18,669 bases of DNA from Bacteroidales bacterium (GCA_003557965.1 PWND01000112.1:1-18669); one strand, 5' to 3'. Counted from the stretch's first letter, positions 1 through 8,156 are shown. Program-made: numbers and translations. Notes: a model not told the origin generated them from the letters alone.

Positions 1-154
1 ACAGCATGCTTATTAGGTGATCCTTAGTCTTGAACTTCTTTATGTATCTATCAGAATCGGACTTTTTCGTGCTTGATAAAATGATTTTAGGGTCAATTAA
101 AGAAATCAGCTGTCCGAAAACAGAGGTGCCAAAAAAATGTGTACTTTTATCCAT
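1..154 (-). pseudogene. IS4-family transposase, N-terminal part, cut by window edge
   Basis: Minus-strand reading from an ATG at 154-152 gives 51 codons open to the window edge, starting MDKSTHFFGTSVFGQLISL and continuing with a DRYIKKFKT motif. This resembles the N-terminal DUF4372 domain of IS4-family transposases common in Bacteroidetes (recognised from memory, not searched). The gene would cut and paste its own element. The window shows only the beginning, so whether the transposase is intact cannot be told; it is typed as a fragment for that reason. An 88-bp leader separates the ATG from the element end near 242 and carries a terminator-like hairpin. Confidence 0.75.
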
Positions 155-198
155 CGTAGTTAAATGTTTGTGGAAAAACAAAACTACTAAAAAGAGTT

Positions 199-219
199 GG
201 GAGTTTATTATAAGCTCCC
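199..219 (-). terminator. Hairpin inside the IS end, terminator-like
   Basis: GGGAG at 199-203 and CTCCC at 215-219 pair. The stem extends inward through a G-T wobble and three A-T pairs to a TTA loop, giving nine pairs in 21 nt. On the minus strand it is followed by a T run (CTTTTT). It lies between the IS end and the transposase start, where it could stop transcription entering from outside, as is known for other insertion sequences. Confidence 0.55.
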
Positions 220-243
220 TTCTCTTAATTTTATCGGACAACA

Positions 244-378
244 ATGAATATTAATCAAGAATTTTTGAATACGGTATGTTTGAAGTTAAACTATAGACCT
301 AGAAAAAGCTTAAACTATCAAACGCCAATACAAGTATTGCTAAATAATTCAGAAAATTTTGTTGCATTTAAAACTTGA
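244..378 (+). pseudogene. IS30-family transposase, C-terminal remnant
   Basis: An open frame of 44 codons ends at the TGA at 376-378. It contains KLNYRPRKSLNYQTP and ends NFVAFKT, which resembles the extreme C-terminus of IS30-family transposases (usual pattern N-RPRK-LNY-TP). The rest of the catalytic domain is missing. The reading frame is cut at the junction with the IS4-type end near 242. The simplest reading is that the IS4-type element inserted into, or recombined with, an older IS30 copy. An in-frame ATG at 244 is probably accidental. The fragment should be non-functional. Confidence 0.7.
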
Positions 379-432
379 ATCTAGGAAATATTACAATTAT
401 CAAGCAAGCATTATGTATGTTTACATGTTTTT

Positions 433-440
433 TATCTTTG
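433..440 (+). promoter_or_regulatory. -7 promoter box (TATCTTTG) for the radical SAM gene
   Basis: TATCTTTG fits the Bacteroidetes TAnnTTTG element and ends 13 bp before the ATG at 454. No TTTG -33 element is visible at the usual spacing. If it is used, the mRNA leader would be only a few bases long. Confidence 0.4.
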
Positions 441-453
441 CAAAAATCGAAAT

Positions 454-1344
454 ATGTTTATACAACCCATAAATTATAATGAACCGCTTTTCAGGCCGCC
501 CGGCGAAGCCAGGTCAGCTATTTTGCAGGCTACCATTGGATGTTCGTGGAATAAGTGTGCATTTTGCGAAATGTACACTTCAAAAAATTTTAAAATCCGG
601 AATATTGATGAGCTAAAAGAAGAAATCAGCACCCTGGCAAACTACTATAAAGGTTATGTAAAAAAGGTCTTTATTGCCGATGGAGATGCTATGGTTTTAT
701 CATTTGATAAAATGATGCCCGTAATTGAAGAGATAAATAATAAGTTTGGGCGCTTACAAAGGATATCTTCTTATGCAATGCCACGAAATATACTCAGCAA
801 AACAGACGAAGAGCTTATAAAATTAAGAGAAGCAGGCCTGAAGCTTTTGTATATCGGAATAGAAACAGGTGATGATGAACTTTTGAAGCTAATTAACAAG
901 GGCGAAACGTATAATTCTACACTGGAAGGTATTCTAAAAGCACATAATGCAGGAATTGATACTTCTATTATGATAATAAATGGCCTGGGTGGCAAGAAAT
1001 ATAGTAAACAGCATGCATTAAAATCTGCTGAAATTATTTCTGCAGTTAACCCCAAATTTCTCTCTACTCTTACACTAAGTATGCCATTTGGCGAAGATCA
1101 TTTTAAAAGCCGTTTTGAAGGAGAATATTTGCAGCAAACAATTGTAGAATTGTTTAAGGAGCTAAAGCTATTTATTGAAAACATTGAAGCTGAAAATGTA
1201 ATTTACAGAAGCAACCATGTTTCTAATAACCTGGTATTGGCAGGCACTTTATCTAAGGATAAAGATGAGCTGGTTTCTCAAATTGAAGAAGCTGTTTTAG
1301 AAACTCCCCGGCATTTAATGCCTAAAAGTTCCGGGGTATTGTAA
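454..1344 (+). CDS. Radical SAM protein (Fe-S oxidoreductase)
   Basis: The product has 296 residues. The N-terminus (RPPGEARSAILQATIGC) leads into a cysteine cluster C30-x4-C35-x2-C38 with the CAFC signature, which would bind the [4Fe-4S] cluster that cleaves S-adenosylmethionine. The spacing CX4CX2C differs from the common CX3CX2C. Further barrel motifs are GDAMVLSF near 77-84 and GLKLLYIGIETGDDELL near 128-144, the usual SAM-contact strand. No signal peptide, membrane segment, B12 domain or extra cysteine-rich C-terminal domain is visible, so it should be cytoplasmic. The substrate is unknown. Members of this subfamily are usually annotated only as radical SAM protein. It stands alone between IS debris and a convergent kinase gene. 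Confidence 0.85.
   Translation: MFIQPINYNEPLFRPPGEARSAILQATIGCSWNKCAFCEMYTSKNFKIRNIDELKEEISTLANYYKGYVKKVFIADGDAMVLSFDKMMPVIEEINNKFGRLQRISSYAMPRNILSKTDEELIKLREAGLKLLYIGIETGDDELLKLINKGETYNSTLEGILKAHNAGIDTSIMIINGLGGKKYSKQHALKSAEIISAVNPKFLSTLTLSMPFGEDHFKSRFEGEYLQQTIVELFKELKLFIENIEAENVIYRSNHVSNNLVLAGTLSKDKDELVSQIEEAVLETPRHLMPKSSGVL
1306..1336 (+). terminator. GC-rich hairpin over the 3' end of the radical SAM gene
   Basis: CCCCGG (1306-1311) pairs with CCGGGG (1331-1336). An alternative inner palindrome, GGCAT/ATGCC, lies at 1310-1322. It overlaps the last codons and is followed by an A/T-rich stretch without a clean T tract, so terminator function is only possible. Confidence 0.25.
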
Positions 1345-1385
1345 AATAAACTCATGTTATCGTTGTGTTTCCTGAAATCTGAGGG

Positions 1386-1417
1386 TTCTTGCAAGATACC
1401 TGCCGGTCTTGTAAGAA
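1386..1417. terminator. Inverted repeat between convergent genes
   Basis: TTCTTGCAAG (1386-1395) and CTTGTAAGAA (1408-1417) pair at nine of ten positions, counting strict base pairs, across a 12-nt loop. It sits in the 157-bp gap between the stop of the radical SAM gene and the stop of the hybrid kinase gene, a position suited to a bidirectional terminator, but no T run follows. Nothing else is visible in this gap. Confidence 0.3.
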
Positions 1418-1501
1418 ACTTAACTGTCATCAGAAATTAATAGTATGGAACAAATAGTAAATCGGAAATTCTCAAATTAGTTTTTCTGAATAATATGGGG
1501 T

Positions 1502-4174
1502 TTATTTTAATACTTTTTTTACTACCTCAAAAAACTGCTCATTTATTAATGGCTTAGTAAGGAATTCATCCATTCCCAAGCTCATGTATTTTTCTCTGGC
1601 ACCTTCAAAAGCATTTGCACTTAATCCAACTATAGGTGGAAGATCTGTGTATTCTTCTTTTAATTTTTTTGTTGCAGCAACACCATCCATTACAGGCATT
1701 TGAATATCCATCAGAATCAAGTCAAACAGGCCTGGTTTATATAATTCAATTGCATGTTCGCCATTATCGGCTATTGTAACACTATGCCCAAACGAGGTTA
1801 GTTGCAGGCTAACAACTTTTTGAGTTGCTACTTTATCTTCAACAAATAAAATATTCAGCTTTTTATTCCCAAGTAATTCCTCATTATAATTACTATTTTC
1901 ATCTGTTTTGTCTTTACTGACATTTTTTGCCATAAAAGTAAACCAGAATGTACTGCCTACCTTATACTCACTTTCAAACCCCATCTCCCCACCATGTAAT
2001 TTAACTAATTCTTTGCAAATTGCCAGGCCAAGCCCGGTGCCATCAAAGCTCCTGGTGTCACTTTCATCAATTTGCCCGAAAGGAGTAAAAATCTGGTCAA
2101 ACTTGTCTTTTTTAATACCCAAACCGGTATCACTTACTTCTACCCGAATAAAAAGCTCACTTGAAGTATTATCAACTTTTACAAGGTTAGCCTTTAATGA
2201 GACTTTCCCTTTGCTGGTGTATTTCACTGAATTAAGTATCAGGTTGTTAATTACCTGCTTTAAACGGCTTTTGTCTGCAACTATATACTCCGGTATGCTG
2301 TCATCAACATTAATTTCAAGCTCAACATTTTTATCACTGATACTTTCAAAAAGTTTTTTTGCATTATCAAATAAGTTGCGAAATTTTGTTACCCTGCGGT
2401 TTAGTTTTACGTTACCTGTTTCTATTTTGGAATAATCCAGAAGCTGGTTTATTATTTCATGAAGGTTGTCAGTTGATTGACTTATTGTGTTTAGGTAATC
2501 TTTCTGTTCCTCATTAAGTGTTGTCTTTCTAAGCAGTTCAATCATACCCATAAGCCCGGTAAGAGGTGTGCGGATTTCATGGCTCATGTTTGCCAAAAAG
2601 TTCTGTTTAAACTCCAATGACCTTTGAATTGCTAAAAGCCTGTTTTTTTTCTTCCTCTGAATGAATGCATAAGTTAATATAATAAGCAATAGTACAGAAA
2701 AAATAAATCCCAAAATAAAAGTATTGCGAATATTCTTTTGATGCAATAATTCTTCTTTAAAAACAGCCTCTCTTTTTTCTTGCTCCAACCTTGAAAGCTC
2801 TTTTTCCTTTTTATACTCAAATTCATACTCCAACCCAATAATTTTTCTGATATTTTCTTCACTTCTGATACTATCGCTAATATTTTTATAAATAACATGA
2901 AAATTATACGCTTCTTCAAACAGGCCTATTTTTGCAGCACTTTTTGACAGTATCTCTGAACTTTGTTGAAGTAATTTAACGCCACCAATTTCACTAGCAA
3001 TTCTATAAGATCTTTTGCTGAGTTCGTATGCTGGTTGATATTTTCCCTGGGCTAAATAAACCTTTGCCAAGCCTATTATACACCATGCTTTTTTTGATTT
3101 TAAACCTATTTCTTTGCTTAATTCGTAAGCTTTATTATAATACTCAAAAGCATTATCGTATTCTTTCATTGCTAAAGACACATTTGCTATGCTATAATAT
3201 GAATGAGGCATGTCTGTTATATCACCGGTTTCTTTTACTATTTCCAAAGATTTTTGGTAATACATTAATGCATTGTCATAATCCTTTTTTGATTTATAGA
3301 TTCCTCCAATATTGTTGTACACAGTTGCAATACCTTTCTTATCATCAAGTTTCTTTCTTATCTCCAATGCTTGCTGGTAAAAATCCAGTGCTTTCTCATA
3401 CTCTTCTTGTGTGTAGTATATAGCTCCAATATTATTTAAACTCATAGCAAGAGTTCTCATATTACCCAGTTCCCGGCTATATTCTTTGGTTTTATGAAAA
3501 TATTCTAATGCTTTTGGGTAATCGCCCTGCACCTGGTAAACTGCACCAATATTATTGTAGCTTGCAGCCAATCCAGCTTTTTCGCCAGCCTCCTCCCTGA
3601 TAAATAAAGCTTTTTTATAGCTTTCTATAGCTTTATTATATTTGCCCTGGAAATAATAAATATTTCCTATGTTGTTGTAGGCCAACGTCATAAGGTCAGT
3701 TTCGTCACTATGCTCACAAGCTATCAAAGATTTATTAAAAGCCTCCAGGGCCTTATCAAAGTTGCCTAAATAGCTATATATTGCACCCAGGCTATTTTTG
3801 CAGTTAATTATACCCAGTAAATTATTTTCCTCTTTAAAAAGCTCTAGTGCTTTAGAAATGTATTGATATGCTAATGAGTAATTAGAATTTCTGATATAAT
3901 ATACGCCTGTTAACCTATTGCTTTCGGCTTTGCCTATAGTATAGCCAAGCTTGTCAGATAATGAATCTGCAATTAACGCATATTTTAATGATTTTTCTAC
4001 GTCAGTAGGCTGGTAAGCTAATGCAATTTGGTTTAGAATATCAATGTAAGATTCATCTTTTGATTCTTTTTTTTCAAGAATATTTTCAAGACTATCAGTA
4101 ACTGTATGCTGAGAGTATAATGAGGTTATGGTAAAATAAAGAACCAAAAGTATGTTAGTATATCTAAACATCAT
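1502..4174 (-). CDS. TPR-containing hybrid histidine kinase with receiver domain
   Basis: The product has 890 residues. Residues 1-21 form a signal peptide (LLVLYFTITSLYSQ). About eight TPR repeats with 40-residue period follow (about 80-400; recurring NNIG-IY--QG-Y-KA). Then come a linker helix rich in E/K, a membrane segment at 485-505, HisKA with phospho-acceptor H532 in MSHEIRTPL, an HATPase with N648, DTGLGI (682-687) and GTGLGLAI (712-719), and a receiver domain with E779, D780, phospho-acceptor D823 and K874. It should sense a signal in the periplasm through the TPR scaffold and pass phosphate internally to its receiver. No DNA-binding output is present, so a phosphotransfer partner elsewhere is likely. 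It lies 49 bp downstream of the carboxylase fusion gene on the same strand and may be cotranscribed. ATG 4172-4174 was chosen; a second ATG directly follows. Confidence 0.92.
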   Translation of the reverse strand: MMFRYTNILLVLYFTITSLYSQHTVTDSLENILEKKESKDESYIDILNQIALAYQPTDVEKSLKYALIADSLSDKLGYTIGKAESNRLTGVYYIRNSNYSLAYQYISKALELFKEENNLLGIINCKNSLGAIYSYLGNFDKALEAFNKSLIACEHSDETDLMTLAYNNIGNIYYFQGKYNKAIESYKKALFIREEAGEKAGLAASYNNIGAVYQVQGDYPKALEYFHKTKEYSRELGNMRTLAMSLNNIGAIYYTQEEYEKALDFYQQALEIRKKLDDKKGIATVYNNIGGIYKSKKDYDNALMYYQKSLEIVKETGDITDMPHSYYSIANVSLAMKEYDNAFEYYNKAYELSKEIGLKSKKAWCIIGLAKVYLAQGKYQPAYELSKRSYRIASEIGGVKLLQQSSEILSKSAAKIGLFEEAYNFHVIYKNISDSIRSEENIRKIIGLEYEFEYKKEKELSRLEQEKREAVFKEELLHQKNIRNTFILGFIFSVLLLIILTYAFIQRKKKNRLLAIQRSLEFKQNFLANMSHEIRTPLTGLMGMIELLRKTTLNEEQKDYLNTISQSTDNLHEIINQLLDYSKIETGNVKLNRRVTKFRNLFDNAKKLFESISDKNVELEINVDDSIPEYIVADKSRLKQVINNLILNSVKYTSKGKVSLKANLVKVDNTSSELFIRVEVSDTGLGIKKDKFDQIFTPFGQIDESDTRSFDGTGLGLAICKELVKLHGGEMGFESEYKVGSTFWFTFMAKNVSKDKTDENSNYNEELLGNKKLNILFVEDKVATQKVVSLQLTSFGHSVTIADNGEHAIELYKPGLFDLILMDIQMPVMDGVAATKKLKEEYTDLPPIVGLSANAFEGAREKYMSLGMDEFLTKPLINEQFFEVVKKVLK

Positions 4175-4223
4175 GTTGGCGTTTCACTGTTGTACTTTCT
4201 TTTCGTTATATTATACTAATACA

Positions 4224-6137
4224 TTAAATTTTCTCTATAGCCATTAATGGCTGTCCTTTTGTAACTTTGGTGCCATTTTCTACCAGTATTTTAACAATTT
4301 TACATTTAACCGGTGATTGTATTTCATTAAAAAGCTTCATTGCTTCCAGAATACAAATAGCCTCACCTGCATTAACAATTTCTCCTTCATCAACAAACGG
4401 AGGTTTATTCTCAGCAGGGGCACGGTAAAAAGTTCCTGCCATAATTGCATCAATGGTTTCAGTATAAGCTGATGCATCAGTTTTTTCAGTATTCTTTTCA
4501 GCCGGTTTTTCTTCTTTTTCAATAACTGCTGTTTGTTTTTCTTCAGTTTCTGAGAAGCTGTAAGGCTTACCTGTACTTCCATTATCTGAACGCAAAGCAA
4601 GGTTAAAGTCTCCTTTTTTAATAACTATTTCATTTAGTTGAAGTTTAGCAGCCTTGTCAATGATAGAGTTAATGCCTGAATAATCATCGGGGTTGAGAAG
4701 CTTTTCAATATCTTCTGGTTTTTTCTGATCTTTTTCTTTTGCAAATTCAGCACATTCGATTTCAGCCGGTGTAGGGGTTTTTTGATTTTCAGGAAGCTCT
4801 CTCCACTTGAAAAACTCGGTTGCTACTTCAGGGAACAAGCAATATGAAAGAATGTCTTCTTCAGATTTTATTAGCTTGGGATCAGAAATACTATGTGTAG
4901 CTGAAGGCAGTATTGGCTTCAGGTCGTCGGCAGGCCTGTGTTGAATTGGTTTTTCATTGCCCAGGATTTTTTTAACAAGCTTAGGGTCAATAGGAGCCGG
5001 TGGTCGGCCATACATGCCTTTTACATAGTTTTTTACTTCTTGTGGAACCATCTTGTACCTTTCGCCGGTAAGCACATTCATTACAGCCTGTGTACCTACT
5101 ATTTGACTTGTTGGAGTTACCAATGGTGGATAACCCAGGTCTTTCCTTACTTCAGAAACCTCAATAAGAGCGTCGTCAAGTTTCTCTAGGGCGCCCTGCT
5201 GTTCGAGTTGTGAGCGAAAGTTTGATATCATGCCACCTGGTATCTGGTGGACAAGTATTTCTGAATCAATAACCGGTTCAAAGCCTCTTGGCTTACAACG
5301 CATAGGGTTGAGTTTTGCGAAAAATTTGTTTATTTTTCTTAATACTTCAACGTCAAGGTTAACCTCATACTCCGTTTCACTAAATGCTGCAACAAAAGTC
5401 TCTACAGGTGGTTGAGATGAAAAACCAGCAAGTGGTGAAATGGCGCAGTCAATAGCTCCTGCTCCTGCTTTTACTCCATCAAAATATGCTGAATAGGCCA
5501 TTCCGCTTGTTGCATGACAATGTATCTGTATTGGTATGTCAAGTTCCTTTTTCAAGGCTGTAACAAGATTTTTAGACATAACAGGCGATAAAATTCCTGC
5601 CATATCTTTAATGCATAAAGAGTCAATACCCATATCAACTTGTTCTTTCGCATCCTGTATGTATTTTTCAATAGTATGAGCCGGACTGATGGTATAAGAT
5701 AAAGTTCCCTGGGCATGAGCACCGTACTTTTTTACTGCTTTTATTGCAGCCTGAAGGTTTCTTGAGTCATTTAATGCATCAAAAATCCGGAATATATCAA
5801 TGCCATTATCGTGAGCAGCTCCAACAAACCTGTCAACCAGGTCATCAGGATAGTTTTTATATCCAACAACGTTTTGGCCTCTTAAAAGCATTTGCAAAGG
5901 CGTCTTTTTGGCTTTTGATTTAATAAGCTTTAACCTTTCCCATGGATCTTCATAAAGATATCGAAGGCAAACATCAAAAGTTGCCCCACCCCAGACTTCT
6001 AATGAGTAGTAGCCTGCTTTGTCAATGAGTTCTATTACATTTATGATATCTTCGGTTCTCATTCTTGTAGCCCATAAAGACTGGTGCCCGTCTCTAAGAG
6101 TAGTATCTGTTATTCTTAAAATTTCTTTTTTCTTCAT
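4224..6137 (-). CDS. Carboxyltransferase-AccB-like biotin carrier fusion (PycB/OadA type)
   Basis: The product has 637 residues. The N-terminal part (about 4-280) is a PycB/OadA-type carboxyltransferase barrel with DTTLRD (11-16), K177 in IKDMAG, and H206 and H208 in IHCHAT, the expected metal ligands and carbamylated lysine. A conserved carboxylase domain follows to about 450. Residues 484-520 (INSIIDKAAKLQLNEIVIKKG) resemble the start of AccB. After a charged E/K/T linker, 563-637 form a biotinyl domain with the EAMK motif, biotinyl K601. This domain has the AccB-type GTFYRAPAENKPPF segment (the thumb) that ordinary PycB/OadA carriers lack. The protein transfers carboxyl between biotin and a keto acid (pyruvate or oxaloacetate). 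With accD and accA upstream, its carrier might also serve acetyl-CoA carboxylase. No OadB pump or biotin carboxylase is nearby. It is cytoplasmic. Confidence 0.85.
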   Translation of the reverse strand: MKKKEILRITDTTLRDGHQSLWATRMRTEDIINVIELIDKAGYYSLEVWGGATFDVCLRYLYEDPWERLKLIKSKAKKTPLQMLLRGQNVVGYKNYPDDLVDRFVGAAHDNGIDIFRIFDALNDSRNLQAAIKAVKKYGAHAQGTLSYTISPAHTIEKYIQDAKEQVDMGIDSLCIKDMAGILSPVMSKNLVTALKKELDIPIQIHCHATSGMAYSAYFDGVKAGAGAIDCAISPLAGFSSQPPVETFVAAFSETEYEVNLDVEVLRKINKFFAKLNPMRCKPRGFEPVIDSEILVHQIPGGMISNFRSQLEQQGALEKLDDALIEVSEVRKDLGYPPLVTPTSQIVGTQAVMNVLTGERYKMVPQEVKNYVKGMYGRPPAPIDPKLVKKILGNEKPIQHRPADDLKPILPSATHSISDPKLIKSEEDILSYCLFPEVATEFFKWRELPENQKTPTPAEIECAEFAKEKDQKKPEDIEKLLNPDDYSGINSIIDKAAKLQLNEIVIKKGDFNLALRSDNGSTGKPYSFSETEEKQTAVIEKEEKPAEKNTEKTDASAYTETIDAIMAGTFYRAPAENKPPFVDEGEIVNAGEAICILEAMKLFNEIQSPVKCKIVKILVENGTKVTKGQPLMAIEKI

Positions 6138-6221
6138 ATTGAAATATCTTTATATTAATTCTTTTTCTTCTTTATTTACGCATTTACAAATTGATACAAG
6201 TGTAATTCAATGCAGCACATT

Positions 6222-7085
6222 TTAATTATCAATAGAAAACTTACCCATAGCAGCATATTTTTCTGCTCTAAGGTTTAGTAGTTCTTCTGTGCTAATATTT
6301 TCGAATGATTTAAGATTTTTAAGTACTGCATTTTTAACAGATGAGGCTGTTTTATTATAGTCAGTATGTGCACCACCTGCCGGTTCTTCAATGATTTCAT
6401 CAATTACATCCAACTTATATAGTGCGTTAGCAGTGAGGTTTAGGGCTTTGGCTGCGTCAGGCGCATAAGCCGCATCTCGCCACAAAATAGAAGCACATCC
6501 TTCCGGAGAAATTACAGAATATATTGCATTTGAGAGCATCAGAATTTTATCGCCAACTCCAATTCCCAAAGCACCTCCGCTACCACCTTCTCCAATAACA
6601 ACAGCCACAATCGGCACCTCTAATTTTGCCATTTCAGTGATGTTTTTTGCAATGGACTCTGCCTGGCCTCTTTCCTCTGCTTCAATACCCGGGAAAGCAC
6701 CGGGAGTATCAATTATTGTAACGATAGGGATGTTAAACCGTTCTGCAAGCTTCATCAACCTTAAAGCTTTTCTGTATCCTTCAGGCTTAGCCATGCCAAA
6801 GTTTCTCTCAATATTATCTATAGTGGTTTTTCCTTTATTCTGCCCAATCATCATAACTTTTTTGTCGCCGATTTGAGCAAATCCCCCTACTATAGCCGGG
6901 TCATCGGCATAGAATCTGTCGCCATGCAGTGGTATGAAGTTAGAAAATACTAACTCTATGTAATCCTGTAAAACTGGCCTTTCGGGATGCCTGCTTGTTT
7001 TAACAGTTTTCCAGGCTGTATTACTTGAAGGTTTTGGGCCTTTTTTCCCTGCATCTTTCGTACTGGTATTTGATTTAGTAGTCAT
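6222..7085 (-). CDS. accA: Acetyl-CoA carboxylase carboxyltransferase subunit alpha
   Basis: The product has 287 residues. It forms with AccD the carboxyltransferase that moves carboxyl from biotin to acetyl-CoA, giving malonyl-CoA for fatty acid synthesis. AccA motifs are clear: RHPERP (32-37), GDRFYADDPAIVGG (55-68), TPGAFPG (127-133) and EGGSGGALGIGVGD (166-179). The usual N-terminal helical region (a PIAELE-type coil) of AccA is absent and replaced by about 22 residues rich in K, S and T, so the protein is some 30 residues shorter than E. coli AccA. The start ATG 7083-7085 lies 28 bp after the accD stop. The gene is followed 84 bp later by the carboxyltransferase-carrier fusion. A propionyl-CoA specific role cannot be excluded, but the split alpha/beta form favours acetyl-CoA. 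Confidence 0.9.
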   Translation of the reverse strand: MTTKSNTSTKDAGKKGPKPSSNTAWKTVKTSRHPERPVLQDYIELVFSNFIPLHGDRFYADDPAIVGGFAQIGDKKVMMIGQNKGKTTIDNIERNFGMAKPEGYRKALRLMKLAERFNIPIVTIIDTPGAFPGIEAEERGQAESIAKNITEMAKLEVPIVAVVIGEGGSGGALGIGVGDKILMLSNAIYSVISPEGCASILWRDAAYAPDAAKALNLTANALYKLDVIDEIIEEPAGGAHTDYNKTASSVKNAVLKNLKSFENISTEELLNLRAEKYAAMGKFSIDN

Positions 7086-7113
7086 ATTTATTTTTATTAA
7101 AAAACAAACAAAA

Positions 7114-7944
7114 TTATCTGTTGTAATAACTTAAAATATTGCTTAAGTAGTCTTTCATGTCTTTCCTGTTAACGATAGTATCAACAAAGCCATGGTCAAG
7201 CAAATATTCAGCGGTTTGAAAGTCGTCAGGAAGCTTTTCTCCTATAGTTTGTTCAATAACTCTCCTTCCTGCAAACCCAATAACAGCATAAGGCTCTGCA
7301 ATATTAATGTCTCCCATCATAGCGTAACTTGCAGTTACACCGCCTGTGGTAGGATTGGCAAGAACAGAGATAAATGGAATGTTGCTTTTATTAAGAAGAG
7401 CAATTCCTGAGCATGTTTTTGCCATTTGCATAAGAGAAAGTACTCCTTCCTGCATGCGGGCACCACCCGACTCAGAAAAAATTATGTATGGAATCTTGTT
7501 TTTTAAAGCATAATTAGCAGCTCGCAATATCTTCTCTCCGGTTCCGCTGCCAAGGCTGCCTCCCAAAAACCTAAAGTCCATAACAGCAGCTACTGCCTTT
7601 ATGCCATTAATTTTACCATGCCCTGTAACAACAGCTTCGTTAATTCCTGATTTTTTCTTATTAGCCTCATACTTGTCTTTATAGCTGCCTTTTAAATCTA
7701 CAAACTTTAGTGAGTCTAAAGGGCTAATGTTGGCATAAAGTTCTTTAAATGTATTCTTGTCGAATGTTAGTTCAATCCTTTCTTTTGATGTAATGCTTCC
7801 ATGAAAATTGCAATTAGGGCATACATTAAGATTCTTTTTCCATTCAGATTCGTAAATGTGTGAACTGCATCGCTTACATTTTACCCATAAGGTTTTTCTT
7901 ACATGTTTTGTTTCCGCAATATCCTTTTTAACGTACCAAGCCAT
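7114..7944 (-). CDS. accD: Acetyl-CoA carboxylase carboxyltransferase subunit beta
   Basis: The product has 276 residues. It is the beta half of the acetyl-CoA carboxylase carboxyltransferase. An N-terminal zinc ribbon is visible (C23-x2-C26 and C42-x2-C45), then the crotonase-like core with FLGGSLGSGTGEK (126-138), SGGARMQEG (159-167) and GGVTASYAMMGD (201-212). The length is a little below the E. coli protein (about 300) because the C-terminal tail is short. It is the first gene of the accD-accA-fusion block, preceded by a 264-bp divergent intergenic region. A TATATTTG box on the minus strand at 8103-8110 is the best promoter candidate. Confidence 0.94.
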   Translation of the reverse strand: MAWYVKKDIAETKHVRKTLWVKCKRCSSHIYESEWKKNLNVCPNCNFHGSITSKERIELTFDKNTFKELYANISPLDSLKFVDLKGSYKDKYEANKKKSGINEAVVTGHGKINGIKAVAAVMDFRFLGGSLGSGTGEKILRAANYALKNKIPYIIFSESGGARMQEGVLSLMQMAKTCSGIALLNKSNIPFISVLANPTTGGVTASYAMMGDINIAEPYAVIGFAGRRVIEQTIGEKLPDDFQTAEYLLDHGFVDTIVNRKDMKDYLSNILSYYNR

Positions 7945-8102
7945 TTATAATAGATTTTAATTTTTTACTTTAAACTGTGCCGTTATTTTTGTTAAGCACT
8001 CAAAAAATTATACTGTGTTATTCACATAATAACTAAACTTTAAAAATACAATATTTAATTACTGTAATTACAAAATTTATCATTTTTTAAAGTATTTAGT
8101 GG

Positions 8103-8110
8103 CAAATATA
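8103..8110 (-). promoter_or_regulatory. Candidate -7 box for the accD block
   Basis: Minus-strand TATATTTG matches TAnnTTTG. No TTTG-like -33 element lies at 19-21 bp, and the leader to the accD ATG would be about 150 nt. Weak on its own, but it is the only such box facing accD that I found in this divergent region. The rest of 7945-8156 is A/T-rich with no other structure seen. Confidence 0.3.
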
Positions 8111-8156
8111 AGGCTAATTTATTGTTTTATTTAATATGTATTAATGGTTAGAAAAG

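Larger units (their letters stand above)
1..242 (-). mobile_element. IS4-family insertion sequence, one end
   Basis: The element covers the transposase start and its leader and appears to end near 242. Read inward on the minus strand, the end begins TTGTCCGATAAAATT. The boundary is inferred because an IS30-type transposase coding sequence begins immediately outside it. The other end and any target duplication are outside the window. A 13-bp match to this end recurs at 15488-15500. Confidence 0.6.

Noticed and set aside
30..254. Open frame of 74 codons on the plus strand
   Set aside because: Antisense to the recognisable IS4-type transposase start and its leader; no family resemblance.
1908..2435. 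Open frame of 175 codons on the plus strand
   Set aside because: Antisense to the kinase and HATPase domains of the hybrid kinase, whose motifs are intact; composition rich in S, L and T is typical of a shadow frame.
3028..3423. Open frame of 131 codons on the plus strand
   Set aside because: It lies wholly antisense to the TPR repeats of the hybrid kinase, and has no promoter or recognisable domain; the repeat-rich coding sequence explains it.
4224..6137. Na+-pumping oxaloacetate decarboxylase complex
   Set aside because: No beta or gamma membrane subunit gene is present in the window, and the carrier domain is of AccB type.
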